From: JANXQG01 sp963780045
Lineage (GTDB): Bacteria; Planctomycetota; Planctomycetia; Pirellulales; Thermoguttaceae
NCBI GenBank assembly: GCA_963780045.1
Contig: CAVZZZ010000001.1
Span: 4,154,001 to 4,218,000 of the forward strand
Direction of reading: 5' to 3'
DNA length: 64,000 nt
Shown here: positions 28,947 to 38,164 of the stretch, one piece after another
Position numbering within the stretch: the first letter of the stretch is position 1
Layout: each line of letters opens with the position of its first letter
Position numbers and translations under genes: made by a program
Notes under the pieces: generated by a model
Database searches by the model: none
Told to the model about the DNA's origin: nothing
What the model saw: only the letters and a program-made list of their open reading frames with translations

Positions 28947-30005
28947 CTACCGAGGACTGCATTTGCGTCGGCGTCCGCAAAGCAAGGCAACGACGCCCAG
29001 CAACGTACCTAACAGCGCTGCACTTGACGGCTCGGGAACCACGTTTAATCCACCCGGATCGGTACTGTAAATACTGAATGCGGTATTGGGAAGATTGAAG
29101 CCCGCGCCCGACGAGAAGTCGGAAACGATATAGGTGTTCCCGCCGAGGCCGAAAGCGTCGGGTATTTGTCCCAAGCTTGCCGGCGCAGTTTGCGGCTGGG
29201 GCTGAACAACGCTCCCAAAGTCGCCGTTCGGAATAGTTGACATGTTGTCGATAATTCCCAGCGATGCGGAAAAGCTTGCAGAGCCCACCCCTGTTTGGTT
29301 CGCGGCCCAATAGTAAGTCGTGCCCCAACTGCCATTCTGTCCGTAGGACATGAAAAGATTGCCGGTTGTCGCCAAACTCCAGGCGCCCCCGATGGTATTG
29401 AACGGAGAACTCTTCAAGCCGTTGCCCAGGGTGCCAACGGGCATTGCATCGTTGCTATTGGAGTAGGTCGCAATCATTGCTCCGCTTCCGTAAGCCGATT
29501 GGAAGGCGGTGCCCGACACTGCTTTGGCGCCTTGAATGCCCGCGTTCGGGTTGTTGGCTAACGTGTCCGGAACAAGAACGAAATATCCGTTTGCCAAGCC
29601 TGATCCGTTCGATCCGCCGGTTGCCACGAAACTTTGAACATACTCGTCGAAGACGCCCGTCAATTCGACGCCTCCCGCGTCCGGATTGTAGCCCGATCCG
29701 GCGGTATTCGAATTCGCGAGGGTCGTAATCACAAAGACTCCTTGGACGGTGTCGCCCGGCTGGGCGAGCCGCGACGGAGTTCCACTGCTCACCAAGAGCG
29801 AGCCGTTGGAGTCATAGAGGTTCTCATAGTCGTGCAGTGAGAAGGAGACATTCCCGCTAAATAGGGCGTTCGGGTTAGTGGTGATTGTCCCCGCGTTCCC
29901 CGACACAGAGAAAAGACAAAATGCCCCAAGCGCCGACGCTAACGTAAATGCGCATTTGCAACCTGCTGGCGCCATAACCGAACGCATTTTTGCTCTATTC
30001 AACAT
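28947..30005 (-). CDS. Secreted PEP-CTERM protein
   Basis: About 352 residues. Start MLNRAKMRSVMAPAGCKCAF at 30005 has GGGGAT upstream; an ATG at 30062 would only lengthen the signal. The signal peptide hydrophobic core is FTLASALGAFCLFSVSGNAG. The body is rich in Asn, Gly, Ser and Thr, as in surface beta proteins. The C-terminus has VVPEPSSAALLGTLLGVVAL and basic GRRRK, the PEP-CTERM sorting signal recognised by exosortase. No exosortase gene is in the window. Convergent with the YfhO-like gene, 7 bases apart. Confidence 0.88.
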   Translation of the reverse strand: MLNRAKMRSVMAPAGCKCAFTLASALGAFCLFSVSGNAGTITTNPNALFSGNVSFSLHDYENLYDSNGSLLVSSGTPSRLAQPGDTVQGVFVITTLANSNTAGSGYNPDAGGVELTGVFDEYVQSFVATGGSNGSGLANGYFVLVPDTLANNPNAGIQGAKAVSGTAFQSAYGSGAMIATYSNSNDAMPVGTLGNGLKSSPFNTIGGAWSLATTGNLFMSYGQNGSWGTTYYWAANQTGVGSASFSASLGIIDNMSTIPNGDFGSVVQPQPQTAPASLGQIPDAFGLGGNTYIVSDFSSGAGFNLPNTAFSIYSTDPGGLNVVPEPSSAALLGTLLGVVALLCGRRRKCSPR

Positions 30006-30125
30006 CGTATCCCCGCCGCAAGGAATTCTGTCATGTACCCAGAGGAGTCTGGCAGGCCACAAACATCCGCCAGAAAATACCCCAGACCGAACGCAATGAT
30101 GTAATCAACTCGAAACTACTACCCC

Positions 30126-30153
30126 ATTCTATCAGGGGATTCCCCCGTGTCAA
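30126..30153 (-). promoter_or_regulatory. Promoter TTGACA-N16-TAGAAT for the PEP-CTERM gene
   Basis: On the minus strand TTGACA (30153-30148) and TAGAAT (30131-30126) are 16 bases apart. The spacer holds the palindrome GGGGAATCCCC, a possible regulator site. The leader to the ATG at 30005 would be about 115 bases. Confidence 0.6.
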
Positions 30154-30307
30154 GGATTCGGCGGCCGTATATGCGCGGGAGAAAACAGTAATGGGACATT
30201 GGGTAGAATAGGTTAATATCTTTCAGTGCAATACAGGCTCGCGACCTGTTTTTCAAATGTGGGACGTTAGTCGTTAACTATGAGCGTTCCCTATTTTCCC
30301 GCCGCCT

Positions 30308-30829
30308 TCATTTCCACTCGATCTTCAACCCGAACTTTTCTTTGATTTCCAGCAGCGCCTCGGCGTTGCCGCGGGAGTCGTCCACGGGGTTGTGCGTGTG
30401 CCGCGTCTTTCGCAGGTGCTTGAAGTTCCGCCGCATGTCCTTGACCAGGCCCTTGTAGAGCGAGCCGAGGTTCGTCGAACTGTAGCCGAAGGGGTTCGCA
30501 CCCAGGAAGTGGTGGAAGTACCAGTTGACGAACTGCCAGTCGAAGCCGTTGTTGTCGGAGACAAAAATCGGCTGCCCGCGGCTGACCTCCCGGACCCAAT
30601 CGCCAAACTGCCGCATGACGGCCGCCGGGTCTTCGAAGCCCAGCGTCTCCTCGCGGATGAACCCGCTGACCGCAAGCGCCTCCGGAATCCACTTGTCGGA
30701 AATCGGCCGCAGCTTGCCGTAGAACGACCGCTCCAGCGCCGGCTCGACGACGATCGCGCCGAAGCAAACCATCGAGTAATCGCCCGGTATCGGGCCGTCC
30801 GCTTCGATGTCGACCATGATGTAGGTCAT
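30308..30829 (-). CDS. 3'-5' exonuclease of the DEDDh family
   Basis: 173 residues starting MTYIMVDIEADGPIPGDYSM. The catalytic acids appear as DIEADGP (Exo I), SDNNGFDWQF (Exo II) and HNPVDDSRGNAEAL (Exo III with His and Asp). It resembles the short DnaQ-like/RNase T-type exonucleases found alone in many bacteria. The open frame extends upstream to 31051 but that part overlaps the broken small gene and is not exonuclease. Substrate unknown. Complete. Confidence 0.88.
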   Translation of the reverse strand: MTYIMVDIEADGPIPGDYSMVCFGAIVVEPALERSFYGKLRPISDKWIPEALAVSGFIREETLGFEDPAAVMRQFGDWVREVSRGQPIFVSDNNGFDWQFVNWYFHHFLGANPFGYSSTNLGSLYKGLVKDMRRNFKHLRKTRHTHNPVDDSRGNAEALLEIKEKFGLKIEWK

Positions 30830-30881
30830 AAGCAAAAGCCGGTCGCACGCGCCAAGATATTGGTGTCCGGAACGGCGCGCA

Positions 30882-31163
30882 TTAATGCGATGAGCGGCGG
30901 GTTTCCCGCAGCGCTTCGTCGATTGCCGCGTCAGCCTGCTCGGCGGTAATGCCTTGCGGCTCCACAGCCTCGCGCCCACGCCGCGCAATCTCCGCCGCTC
31001 GGCCCGGCGCCGCCCGGCGACTTGCGTTATCGCCGGCTCCCTCGGCTTCAATCACGCGGATAACGACGCGCTGGTTCTACTTAAACGCGTGCCCAAGCAC
31101 CGATTCATAAACTCGGCGCTCGTCCGATTCGATAGTCTTAATGTCCCGAATGATCGTTTCCAT
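30882..31163 (-). pseudogene. Small antitoxin-like hypothetical gene with an in-frame TAG
   Basis: From ATG 31163 the frame reads METIIRDIKTIESDERRVYE and SVLGHAFK, then TAG, then the same frame continues NQRVVIRVIEAEGAGDNASR and ends with QADAAIDEALRETRRSSH at 30882. The two halves join naturally as one protein of about 93 residues, with a helical tail like small antitoxins. No toxin gene is adjacent; the exonuclease follows 52 bases later. A single base change restores the frame. Weakly supported. Confidence 0.4.
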
Positions 31164-31604
31164 ATCCCAAATCATATCACCTCGCGGCATCAACCTCGAT
31201 TACATTGCAATGACAAAGGCTCTTCGCTTGCGGCCGTAGACGATAGGAGGGGATTGTTGTTGACCACGAGCGAGACAAGACCCTTTAAGGCACTGAATCG
31301 CAACTCGCGGTAAATCGCTGTCCAGTACCCCGCGAAAGTGCGGCGGAGTGCTTGCCATTTGTTTCTTTTTCGGTCAGGGAGTAGGGGCTGGGAATCGACC
31401 GCCCCGCCGCCAAACGTCCCTCTTCAACCCCTCGTGCGGAGGGGATGCGCCGATTTGCTGGCACCTCTCGATGCCACTCCACAGCAAGAATTTGGAGAAA
31501 ACCGCCAACGCGGCCGGCGCAGGCCACCTCCGGCCCGAACCTTGCCCTCGCCCTGGGTCTCTCTCGGAGAGACAAGGCCCCGGCGGCCAGCCGCCGCAGC
31601 GCAC
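31164..31604. other. Non-coding stretch before ilvB
   Basis: No coherent protein is seen on either strand. CCCTCGCCCTGGGTCTCTCT followed by CGGAGAGAC (about 31547-31575) is a short hairpin resembling dispersed GC-rich repeats of this kind of genome. The ilvB promoter follows. Confidence 0.4.
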
Positions 31605-31633
31605 TTGAGGCACCGCGGCGGCAGACATATACT
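31605..31633 (+). promoter_or_regulatory. ilvB: Promoter TTGAGG-N17-TATACT for ilvB
   Basis: TTGAGG at 31605-31610 and TATACT at 31628-31633 are 17 bases apart. The expected transcription start near 31640 leaves a leader of about 53 bases. Confidence 0.65.
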
Positions 31634-31639
31634 AGAGTG

Positions 31640-31660
31640 TTTGTCGCATTTTACGACAAA
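31640..31660. promoter_or_regulatory. Palindrome TTTGTCG-N7-CGACAAA at the ilvB transcription start
   Basis: Perfect 7-base arms centred about 17 bases after the -10 box. The site is placed as an operator would be; it could also form a short leader hairpin. No attenuator-type leader peptide rich in Ile, Leu or Val is visible. Confidence 0.5.
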
Positions 31661-31692
31661 AAAGGTTTCTACCCCCGAACGGGCCAAACAAA

Positions 31693-33498
31693 ATGACCAC
31701 GATCCTCGCCAGCAATCCACACATCGCGACCGCGCCAAGCCGGCCGGCCGCCGATGCCCCTTCGCCCACCTCCGGGGCCGATATCGTCGTTCAGTCGCTG
31801 GTGAATCATGGCGTCGATACGCTCTTCGCCTATCCCGGCGGGGCCAGCATCCCGCTGCACCAGGCCTTCACCCGTTTCCGTGACCGGCTCCGCGTCATCC
31901 TCCCACGCCACGAGCAGGGCGGCGGCTTCGCCGCGCAGGGCTATGCGCGGAGCACCGGCAAGGTCGGCGTCTGCGTCGCCACTAGCGGACCCGGCGCTAC
32001 CAACCTCGTCACCGCCATAGCCGACGCCAAGTTGGACAGCATCCCCTTGTTGGCCATCACCGGGCAGGTCGGCACACCCGTGATCGGCACCGACGCCTTC
32101 CAGGAAACGCCGATCGTCGAAGTCTGCCGCGGCATCACCAAACACCATTACCTGGTAACGAACGTCAACGATGTCGCCCGTGTGATGCGCGAGGCGTTCT
32201 ACATTGCCACTACCGGACGGCCTGGTCCCGTGCTCGTCGACCTGCCCAAGAACGTACAGGTAGCCAAGACCGTGCCCGACTACAATGCGCCGATGAGCCT
32301 GCCGGGCTATCGCCTTAACGAATTCCGCGCCAGTCCGGGGCAGATCGCCGAACTGGCCGCGCTGATCCACCGTGCCAAGCGGCCGGTGATTTACGCCGGC
32401 GGCGGAGTCGTGGCCTCCGGCGCCAGCGCCGAGTTGACGGCGCTGGCCCGCAAGACCGGAATTCCGGTGACAACCACCGCGATGGGCCTGGGTATTTTCC
32501 CCGGCGATGATCCGCTATCGCTCAGCTTCCTTGGCATGCACGGCACGGTCTACGCCAACTATGCGACGGACAACAGCGACCTGCTCTTGGCCCTTGGCGT
32601 GCGGTTTGACGACCGCGTGACGGGCAAGGTCTCGGAGTTCGCTACCCGCGCAACGATCGTGCATATCGACGTCGATCCGTCGGAGATCAACAAGATCAAG
32701 AAAGCGCACCTGCCTATTTGCAGCGATGTGAAATACGCCCTTGCCGAGCTGAACAAGATCGTCAAGCCGCCCGCGGACTTGAGCGAGTGGCACCGCAAGA
32801 TCGAGACCTGGAAGCGTGAAGACCCGCTGGACTACGACCGCAACTTCGAGGGCATCCTGCCGCAGCACGCTTTGGACCTGCTTTGGCAACTGACCAAGGA
32901 CCGCGACACGATCGTGGCAACCGGCGTGGGGCAGCACCAGATGTGGGCGGCACAGTATTACCACTTCCGCCGCCCGCGACGCTGGCTTTCCAGCCTTGGG
33001 CTGGGCACGATGGGTTTCGGCCTGCCCGCCGCGATGGGCGCGAAGGCGGCCAATCCGGACGCGCTGGTCGTGGACGTGGACGGCGACGGAAGCCTGCTGA
33101 TGAACATTCAGGAGATGGCCACTTGTTACACCGAGAAGCTGCCGGTGAAGGTGCTCTTGTTGAACAACATGCACCTGGGCATGGTAGTGCAGTGGGAGGA
33201 CCGCTTCCACGACTCCAACCGCGCCCACACGTACCTGGGGCCGATCGACCATCCGGAGGCGCTGGGCATGGGCGACGGCATTACGCCCGTGGAGCGTTAT
33301 CCCGATTTCGTGGCGATCGCCAAGGGTTTCCAATGGGGCGCGCGGCACGTTGCCGAGAAGGCCGAACTCCGCGATGCGCTCGTGGAGATGATCGACTCGC
33401 CGGGTCCGTATCTCTTGGACGTGCAGGTGCCCTACTACGAGCACGTGCTGCCGATGATTCCTTCGGGCATGACTGTGAAGGACCTGATCAAGAAGTGA
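31693..33498 (+). CDS. ilvB: Acetolactate synthase large subunit
   Basis: 601 residues, ThDP enzyme that makes acetolactate or acetohydroxybutyrate for branched-chain amino acids. ThDP N-terminal domain: LFAYPGGASIPLHQAF, LPRHEQGGGFAAQGYARS with the catalytic Glu, VCVATSGPGATNLVT. Central FAD-binding domain, then GDGSLLMNIQEMATCY, the Mg/ThDP motif, and NNMHLGMVVQWEDRF. C-terminus LPMIPSGMTVKDLIKK. The small regulatory subunit IlvN is not next to it. The upstream promoter and operator suggest its own regulation. No frame break. Confidence 0.96.
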   Translation: MTTILASNPHIATAPSRPAADAPSPTSGADIVVQSLVNHGVDTLFAYPGGASIPLHQAFTRFRDRLRVILPRHEQGGGFAAQGYARSTGKVGVCVATSGPGATNLVTAIADAKLDSIPLLAITGQVGTPVIGTDAFQETPIVEVCRGITKHHYLVTNVNDVARVMREAFYIATTGRPGPVLVDLPKNVQVAKTVPDYNAPMSLPGYRLNEFRASPGQIAELAALIHRAKRPVIYAGGGVVASGASAELTALARKTGIPVTTTAMGLGIFPGDDPLSLSFLGMHGTVYANYATDNSDLLLALGVRFDDRVTGKVSEFATRATIVHIDVDPSEINKIKKAHLPICSDVKYALAELNKIVKPPADLSEWHRKIETWKREDPLDYDRNFEGILPQHALDLLWQLTKDRDTIVATGVGQHQMWAAQYYHFRRPRRWLSSLGLGTMGFGLPAAMGAKAANPDALVVDVDGDGSLLMNIQEMATCYTEKLPVKVLLLNNMHLGMVVQWEDRFHDSNRAHTYLGPIDHPEALGMGDGITPVERYPDFVAIAKGFQWGARHVAEKAELRDALVEMIDSPGPYLLDVQVPYYEHVLPMIPSGMTVKDLIKK

Positions 33499-33500
33499 TA

Positions 33501-34323
33501 ATGGACCAAGTAGTTGTTCTCGCGCGGGGACTCGGCACGCGGATGAAGAAGTCCGATCCGGGCGTTGCGCTCGATCCGGCGCTGGCGGCGGCGGCCGATA
33601 GCGGCGTGAAGGCCATGATCCCCGCGATGGGCCGGCCTTTTTTGGACTACGTTCTCGCCGTGGCCGTGGAAGCGGGCATCAGCCGCGCGTGTCTGGTCGT
33701 CGGTCCGGAGCATGGCCAAATCAGGCAGTACCTACGCCGACCTCCGCCCGCGGCAGTTGGCCATAGAGTTCGCCGTCCAGGAAAAGCCGCTGGGCACGGC
33801 CGATGCGGTGGCGGCGGCGGAAGCGGTCGTCGGGCGGCGGCCCTTCGTGATGATCAATTCGGACAACTACTACCCGCTGGAGGCGTTTTGCGGTCTGCGC
33901 GACGCCGGCGGCCCGGCCGTGGCAGTTTTCGATCAGGAGACACTCGTCTCCCAGAGCAACATACCGGCCGCGCGGATTGCCAAGTTCGCGGTGGTCGAGG
34001 GCGAGCGGCGGCCCGACGGCACGACGCGGTTAAAGCGCATCATCGAAAAGCCCGATGATGCGACGTTGGCCCGGCTGCCGCGGCCTTTGAGCGTGAGCAT
34101 GAACTGTTGGCGCTTCAGCCCGGCGATTTTTGAGGCCTGCCGCGCGATCCGGCCTTCGCCGCGTGGCGAGCTTGAGATTACCGATGCCGTGCAATATGCC
34201 CGCGACCGCCTGGGCGAACAGTTCCGCATCGTCTCGTGCCGCGCGGCGGTGCTGGACCTATCCAGCCGCGACGACATCGGCCCGGTGACGGCGCGTCTGG
34301 CGGGGGTAAAGGTGGACCTGTAG
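33501..34323 (+). CDS. Sugar-1-phosphate nucleotidyltransferase (one frame break)
   Basis: Begins 2 bases after ilvB with MDQVVVLARGLGTRMKKSDP, the nucleotide-binding G-rich start, then KAMIPAMGRPFLDYVLAVAV and ACLVVGPEHGQIRQY. The frame shifts near 33722, and continues IEFAVQEKPLGTADAVAAAE, PFVMINSDNYYPLEAFCGLR with the metal Asp, and IIEKPDD. About 273 residues. It activates a sugar phosphate to an NDP-sugar; the adjacent NahK-like kinase would supply the sugar-1-phosphate, so a UDP-HexNAc product is plausible. Confidence 0.85.
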
Positions 34324-34326
34324 ACC

Positions 34327-35427
34327 ATGCATCCTCGTCACGATATCGAAGCCGTCGCCAAGCACTTCCAGATTCCCGCCGACTTTCGCTCGGCGGAGCC
34401 TTACGGCACGGGGCACATCAACGATACCTATGCGGCTACGTACGATCAGGGAGGCCGCCCGATCCGCTATATCCACCAGCGGGTCAACCAGAACATATTC
34501 AAAAACCCCGCGGCCCTGATGGAGAATATCGAGCGCGTTACAGGGCACCTGCGGGCAAAGCTTGCGGGGCAGTTTGACGTCTCGCGGCGGACGCTGACGC
34601 TCGTGCCCGCGTTGGATGGCCGCGCGTTCCACATCGACCGGCAAGGCGATTATTGGCGGACTTACGTCTTTATCGAGGACGCCCGCACCTACGACACGGT
34701 CGAATCGACGAAACAAGCCTACGAGGCCGCGAAGGCGTTCGGCCGTTTCCAATGCCTGCTGGCCGACTTGCCCGCCCCGCGGCTGCACGACACAATCCCC
34801 GATTTCCACAACACGCCCAAGCGCTTCGCAGCGCTGGAGCAGGCGATAGGCGGCGACGCAGCGAACCGCGCCAAGGCGGCTGGAGCAGAGATCGATTTCG
34901 CCCTCCGCCACAGACCGATCGTCGGGCGGCTGACGGAGCTGCAAAGTCAAGGGGCGCTGCCGGAACGGACCACGCACAACGACACGAAACTGAACAACGT
35001 CATGCTGGACTGCGCGACGCAGGAAGGAATATGCGTGATCGACCTGGACACGGTGATGCCCGGCCTCGCCCTGTACGACTTCGGCGACATGGTCCGCACC
35101 ACGACCAGCCCTGCCAAGGAAGACGAGCCGGACCTGTCGAAGACCTGCATGCAATTTCCGATGTTCGAGGCGCTGGTCCGCGGGTATCTCGCCTCGGCGG
35201 GTGAGATGCTCAACCGCGCGGAGAAGGAAAACCTGGCCTTCGCGGGGAAACTGATCACCTTCGAGATCGGCATCCGTTTCCTGGCAGATTACCTGGCCGG
35301 CGACGTTTATTTCAAGGTGCATCGCGAAGGACACAACCTCGATCGCTGCCGCACGCAGTTCAAGCTGGTGGAATCGATCGAGCAGCAAGAAGACAAGATG
35401 AACGAACTGGTGGAAAGCATTGGTTAG
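34327..35427 (+). CDS. Sugar kinase of the aminoglycoside phosphotransferase fold, NahK-like
   Basis: 366 residues. Features AEPYGTGHINDTYAATY (glycine-rich start), RYIHQRVNQNIFKNPAALME, catalytic TTHNDTKLNNVMLD and metal-binding VIDLDTVMPGLALYDFGDMV. This arrangement is that of N-acetylhexosamine 1-kinase and related so-called mucin desulfatase proteins. It would form an anomeric sugar phosphate. It lies 3 bases after the nucleotidyltransferase and 3 before the SIS gene, so the genes are one operon. Confidence 0.85.
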   Translation: MHPRHDIEAVAKHFQIPADFRSAEPYGTGHINDTYAATYDQGGRPIRYIHQRVNQNIFKNPAALMENIERVTGHLRAKLAGQFDVSRRTLTLVPALDGRAFHIDRQGDYWRTYVFIEDARTYDTVESTKQAYEAAKAFGRFQCLLADLPAPRLHDTIPDFHNTPKRFAALEQAIGGDAANRAKAAGAEIDFALRHRPIVGRLTELQSQGALPERTTHNDTKLNNVMLDCATQEGICVIDLDTVMPGLALYDFGDMVRTTTSPAKEDEPDLSKTCMQFPMFEALVRGYLASAGEMLNRAEKENLAFAGKLITFEIGIRFLADYLAGDVYFKVHREGHNLDRCRTQFKLVESIEQQEDKMNELVESIG

Positions 35428-35430
35428 ACC

Positions 35431-36453
35431 ATGAACCTTCACGATCCCAAATACAACAAGTTTGCCCTGGTCCACGAGATGCTTCAGACGCCGGGCATCA
35501 TCGAGAACTTCGATTTCACGGCATCGCGAGACGCGGCCGCGGCAATTCGCCAGACCGGACGGCTGCTCCTTACGGGCGAGGGTTCCAGCCGCATTTTTCC
35601 CGCGAAGAGCCTGATTGGCGAGGTGCTGCGCCGGGGTCTGCCGCTGGCCGTTGCCACCGAGGGCGCACGGCAGGCCCACGAGTACGACCTCTCCAAATTC
35701 GTGGTCTTCGGCGCCAGCAACAGCGGCAAGACCAAGGAGCTGATTTCCTTGTTCACGCAGCTCGGCCGGCAGGGCCACCGCGAGCGGTTCGGGCTTTCGG
35801 CCAATAGCCCATGCACGCTGGAAACGGCGTCTGACCGCTGCTATACCCTCCGTTGCGGCAAAGAGGAGGCCGTAGCGGCCACCAAGAGCGTCGTCGAGCA
35901 GGCCCTCTTCTACCGCTCGCTCATCGCCGCCGACAGGTCGCCGGCAGCCGAAGCTGCCGAGCAACAGGAAGCGGCCGCGAAGGCCCGCGAAGTCCTGGAA
36001 TTGGAGATCGATGCAGCGCTCATCCAGAGGATCGCTAAGGCGCCAACGGTCTACTTTGCCGGGCGGAACAACGGCGTGGCCGAAGAGATTACCCTGAAGA
36101 CCAACGAGATCACGCACAAGAAGAGCGACTATCTCGAAGGCACTTATGCGGTACACGGCATCGAGGAGGTAATGACGCGCGACGACGTTGTTATCGTTTT
36201 CGACCCGTTTCCCGAAGAGATCGAAAAGTTCAAGACGACGCTCGTCGATGGCGTGGGCCTGACGGTGATCGCCGTCGCCGCGCAGCAGACGATCGTGCCG
36301 ACGATTGTCATTCCCCGCACCGGATGTTACTGGGGCATCTTGCAGCTTTTGGCCGGATGGAATATCCTCGTACACGTCGGCGTCGGCCTCGGCATCAACC
36401 TCGACAAGGCGGAGCGGGCCCGCAAGATCGGCAATGAGTTCATGGGCGGATAG
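35431..36453 (+). CDS. SIS-domain sugar isomerase/deaminase-like protein
   Basis: 340 residues with two SIS domains, as in the isomerase half of GlmS and in AgaS-like enzymes. Seen: RLLLTGEGSSRIFPAKSLIG (phosphosugar-binding loop), LAVATEGARQAHEYD, VFGASNSGKTKELISLFTQL, CGKEEAVAATKSVVEQALFY, VYFAGRNNGVAEEITLKTNE, KKSDYLEGTYAVHGIEEVM. It probably interconverts an amino sugar phosphate and a ketose phosphate. Context with kinase and deacetylase supports amino-sugar use. Complete. Confidence 0.85.
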   Translation: MNLHDPKYNKFALVHEMLQTPGIIENFDFTASRDAAAAIRQTGRLLLTGEGSSRIFPAKSLIGEVLRRGLPLAVATEGARQAHEYDLSKFVVFGASNSGKTKELISLFTQLGRQGHRERFGLSANSPCTLETASDRCYTLRCGKEEAVAATKSVVEQALFYRSLIAADRSPAAEAAEQQEAAAKAREVLELEIDAALIQRIAKAPTVYFAGRNNGVAEEITLKTNEITHKKSDYLEGTYAVHGIEEVMTRDDVVIVFDPFPEEIEKFKTTLVDGVGLTVIAVAAQQTIVPTIVIPRTGCYWGILQLLAGWNILVHVGVGLGINLDKAERARKIGNEFMGG

Positions 36454-36512
36454 CACTGCAAGACACAATCCGGTACGCCCGCCGCAACCCGCAAGCGGGT
36501 GCTTGCGGTGGA

Positions 36513-37298
36513 TTGCTGACCACGACCTCGATTGCCGAGTTGCTGGATGATTGGCGCGGCGCGGCGGAGACATGGCTCTTTGTCTCGCCGCACGACGACG
36601 ACGTTGTCATCGGCGGCGGCCTGGTCTTTCAGGCCGGGATCGCCGAAGGCGCCCAGGTCCACGCGGCGGTCGTCACCGACGGCCGCGTGGGCTATTGCCG
36701 CATCGAACAGCGAGACTCGATTGTGGCAATCCGCCGCGAAGAAGCCAAGGCGTCGTTCGCTGTTCTCGGACTGCCGGCGGAGCGGCTTTACTTTCTCGGG
36801 TATCCCGACGGCCAATTGACCGCCTGGTGCGGCTCCTTCGTTCGCAACAGCGAGTCAGGCCATGCCGAGGTGAAACTGGGCCTGCAAATGGCCTTCGCGC
36901 GGCTCTTGCGGCAAGTGCGGCCCTCGCGCGTCTTCCTGCCCACGAGCGCGGACATTCATCCCGATCACCGCATCGTCCACGAACAGCTTTTGATCAGCCT
37001 CTTTCACGCCCAAGGACGCATCTGGCCGGAGCTTGGAACCCCGATTGCCGAGGTGCCGCGGGTTTACGAAATGGCCATCTACTGTGACTTCCCCGAGCCG
37101 CCGCAAATCCGCATTGAAACTCCCGCGCAAATGTTGGAGACGAAGATCCGCGCCATCATGGCCTACGGCAGCCAAGAGCAGATCGGCACGCTGGTGGACA
37201 TCCAGCGAGCCACCGGGCCGGTGGAGTACATCCGCGAGTTGAACTTCCGCTTCTATTCGCCGAAACAATATGATGAGCTTTTCGCGAGGTCCTGCTGA
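36513..37298 (+). CDS. PIG-L/LmbE family deacetylase
   Basis: About 261 residues from a TTG codon (LLTTTSIAELLDDWRGAAET); no better ATG is in frame upstream. The zinc site is FVSPHDDDVVIGGG (PHxDD) with later HPDHRIVHEQ. The family removes acetyl groups from N-acetylglucosaminyl groups. It lies after a small hairpin (CCCGCAAGCGGGTGCTTGCGG region near 36488) and its stop overlaps the next start by one base. In this cluster it would convert an N-acetyl sugar to the free amine. Confidence 0.85.
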   Translation: MLTTTSIAELLDDWRGAAETWLFVSPHDDDVVIGGGLVFQAGIAEGAQVHAAVVTDGRVGYCRIEQRDSIVAIRREEAKASFAVLGLPAERLYFLGYPDGQLTAWCGSFVRNSESGHAEVKLGLQMAFARLLRQVRPSRVFLPTSADIHPDHRIVHEQLLISLFHAQGRIWPELGTPIAEVPRVYEMAIYCDFPEPPQIRIETPAQMLETKIRAIMAYGSQEQIGTLVDIQRATGPVEYIRELNFRFYSPKQYDELFARSC

Positions 37299-38113
37299 TG
37301 CCCGGCAAGATTTGTTATCTCGGCGACGACAACATGCAAGGCGCGGCGGCTTACTTGGCGGCCGTGCTGCTGCATTACGGAATGCCGTTCGACCACGTGC
37401 CCACCACGGAGCCGCCAGAGGCGGATTTTGCATCCAGGCCGTACGCGGTCTACGTAGTTAGCGATTATTCTGCCGCGCGATTCGGCGAGGCGGCGATGCG
37501 GCACGTGGCCGCGCGGGTGGAGCAAGGGGCCGGCCTGGTGATGTTCGGCGGTTGGCAGAGTTTCTACGGACGAGCCGGCGAATACCACCGCTCACCGCTG
37601 GCTGAGGTGCTGCCGGTGACGATGCAGTCGTGCGACGACCGGCGCAACTGCGCGCAGCCGTGCCTCATAGAGAAAGCAATGGACCACGAAATCCTGGCCG
37701 GCCTGCCGTGGGACGAGCCGCCGACGATTGGCGGCTACAACCTGCTGACGCCAAAGCCGCATGCCCAGGCCTTGCTGGCCGCCGTGCGATTCTCGGTCCT
37801 CCACCATGCGCCGGCCAAAAGCTTCAAGCTCGCTGGAAAAGAAGCCGCCGTGCCCTCGTTCTCCGTTGTTCGCGGCGGGGACACTTACCAGTTCACTTCG
37901 ACTGGCAGCGTGCCGCTGCTGGTGGTCGGCAAGCACGGGGCGGGACGGGCAGCCGCACTGGCCACGGACGTCGCACCGCATTGGGTCGGCGGTCTCGTCG
38001 ATTGGGGCAACCACCGAATTGTCCAGGAGGTGGCCGGCGGCATGATCGAATTCGGAAACTGGTACGGGCAGTTCTTCAGGAATCTCATTGTTTGGGCAGG
38101 AAGTTTAGCGTAG
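37298..38113 (+). CDS. Glutamine-amidotransferase-like (ThuA/GATase1-like) protein
   Basis: 271 residues starting MPGKICYLGDDNMQGAAAYL. A class I GATase-like Rossmann fold is suggested by YVVSDYSAARFGEAAM, GAGLVMFGGWQSFYG and a late LLVVGKHGAGRAAALATDVA. No clear catalytic Cys in the usual elbow (FGGWQS instead of GxCxG), so it may be a sugar-binding or non-amidotransferase member, as with ThuA-like proteins. Its ATG overlaps the deacetylase stop. Exact role unknown. Confidence 0.75.
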   Translation: MPGKICYLGDDNMQGAAAYLAAVLLHYGMPFDHVPTTEPPEADFASRPYAVYVVSDYSAARFGEAAMRHVAARVEQGAGLVMFGGWQSFYGRAGEYHRSPLAEVLPVTMQSCDDRRNCAQPCLIEKAMDHEILAGLPWDEPPTIGGYNLLTPKPHAQALLAAVRFSVLHHAPAKSFKLAGKEAAVPSFSVVRGGDTYQFTSTGSVPLLVVGKHGAGRAAALATDVAPHWVGGLVDWGNHRIVQEVAGGMIEFGNWYGQFFRNLIVWAGSLA

Positions 38114-38154
38114 GGTGGGACCAGCTCGCGCAGCGAGCGCAGGCCCACCCTACG
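38109..38154. repeat. Hairpin repeat between the GATase-like gene and pfk
   Basis: Arms CGTAGGGTGGG and CCCACCCTACG flank an inner stem CTCGC-GCA-GCGAG. It overlaps the end of the upstream gene by a few bases and ends 10 bases before the pfk start. It looks like a dispersed palindromic element and may affect translation of pfk. Confidence 0.7.
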
Positions 38155-38164
38155 GAGACGCATC

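Noticed and set aside
34258..36573. A 771-codon minus-strand open frame opposite the kinase and SIS genes
   Set aside because: It is antisense to two well-supported genes, is rich in Arg/Gly/His with no family motif, and is explained by the high GC content.
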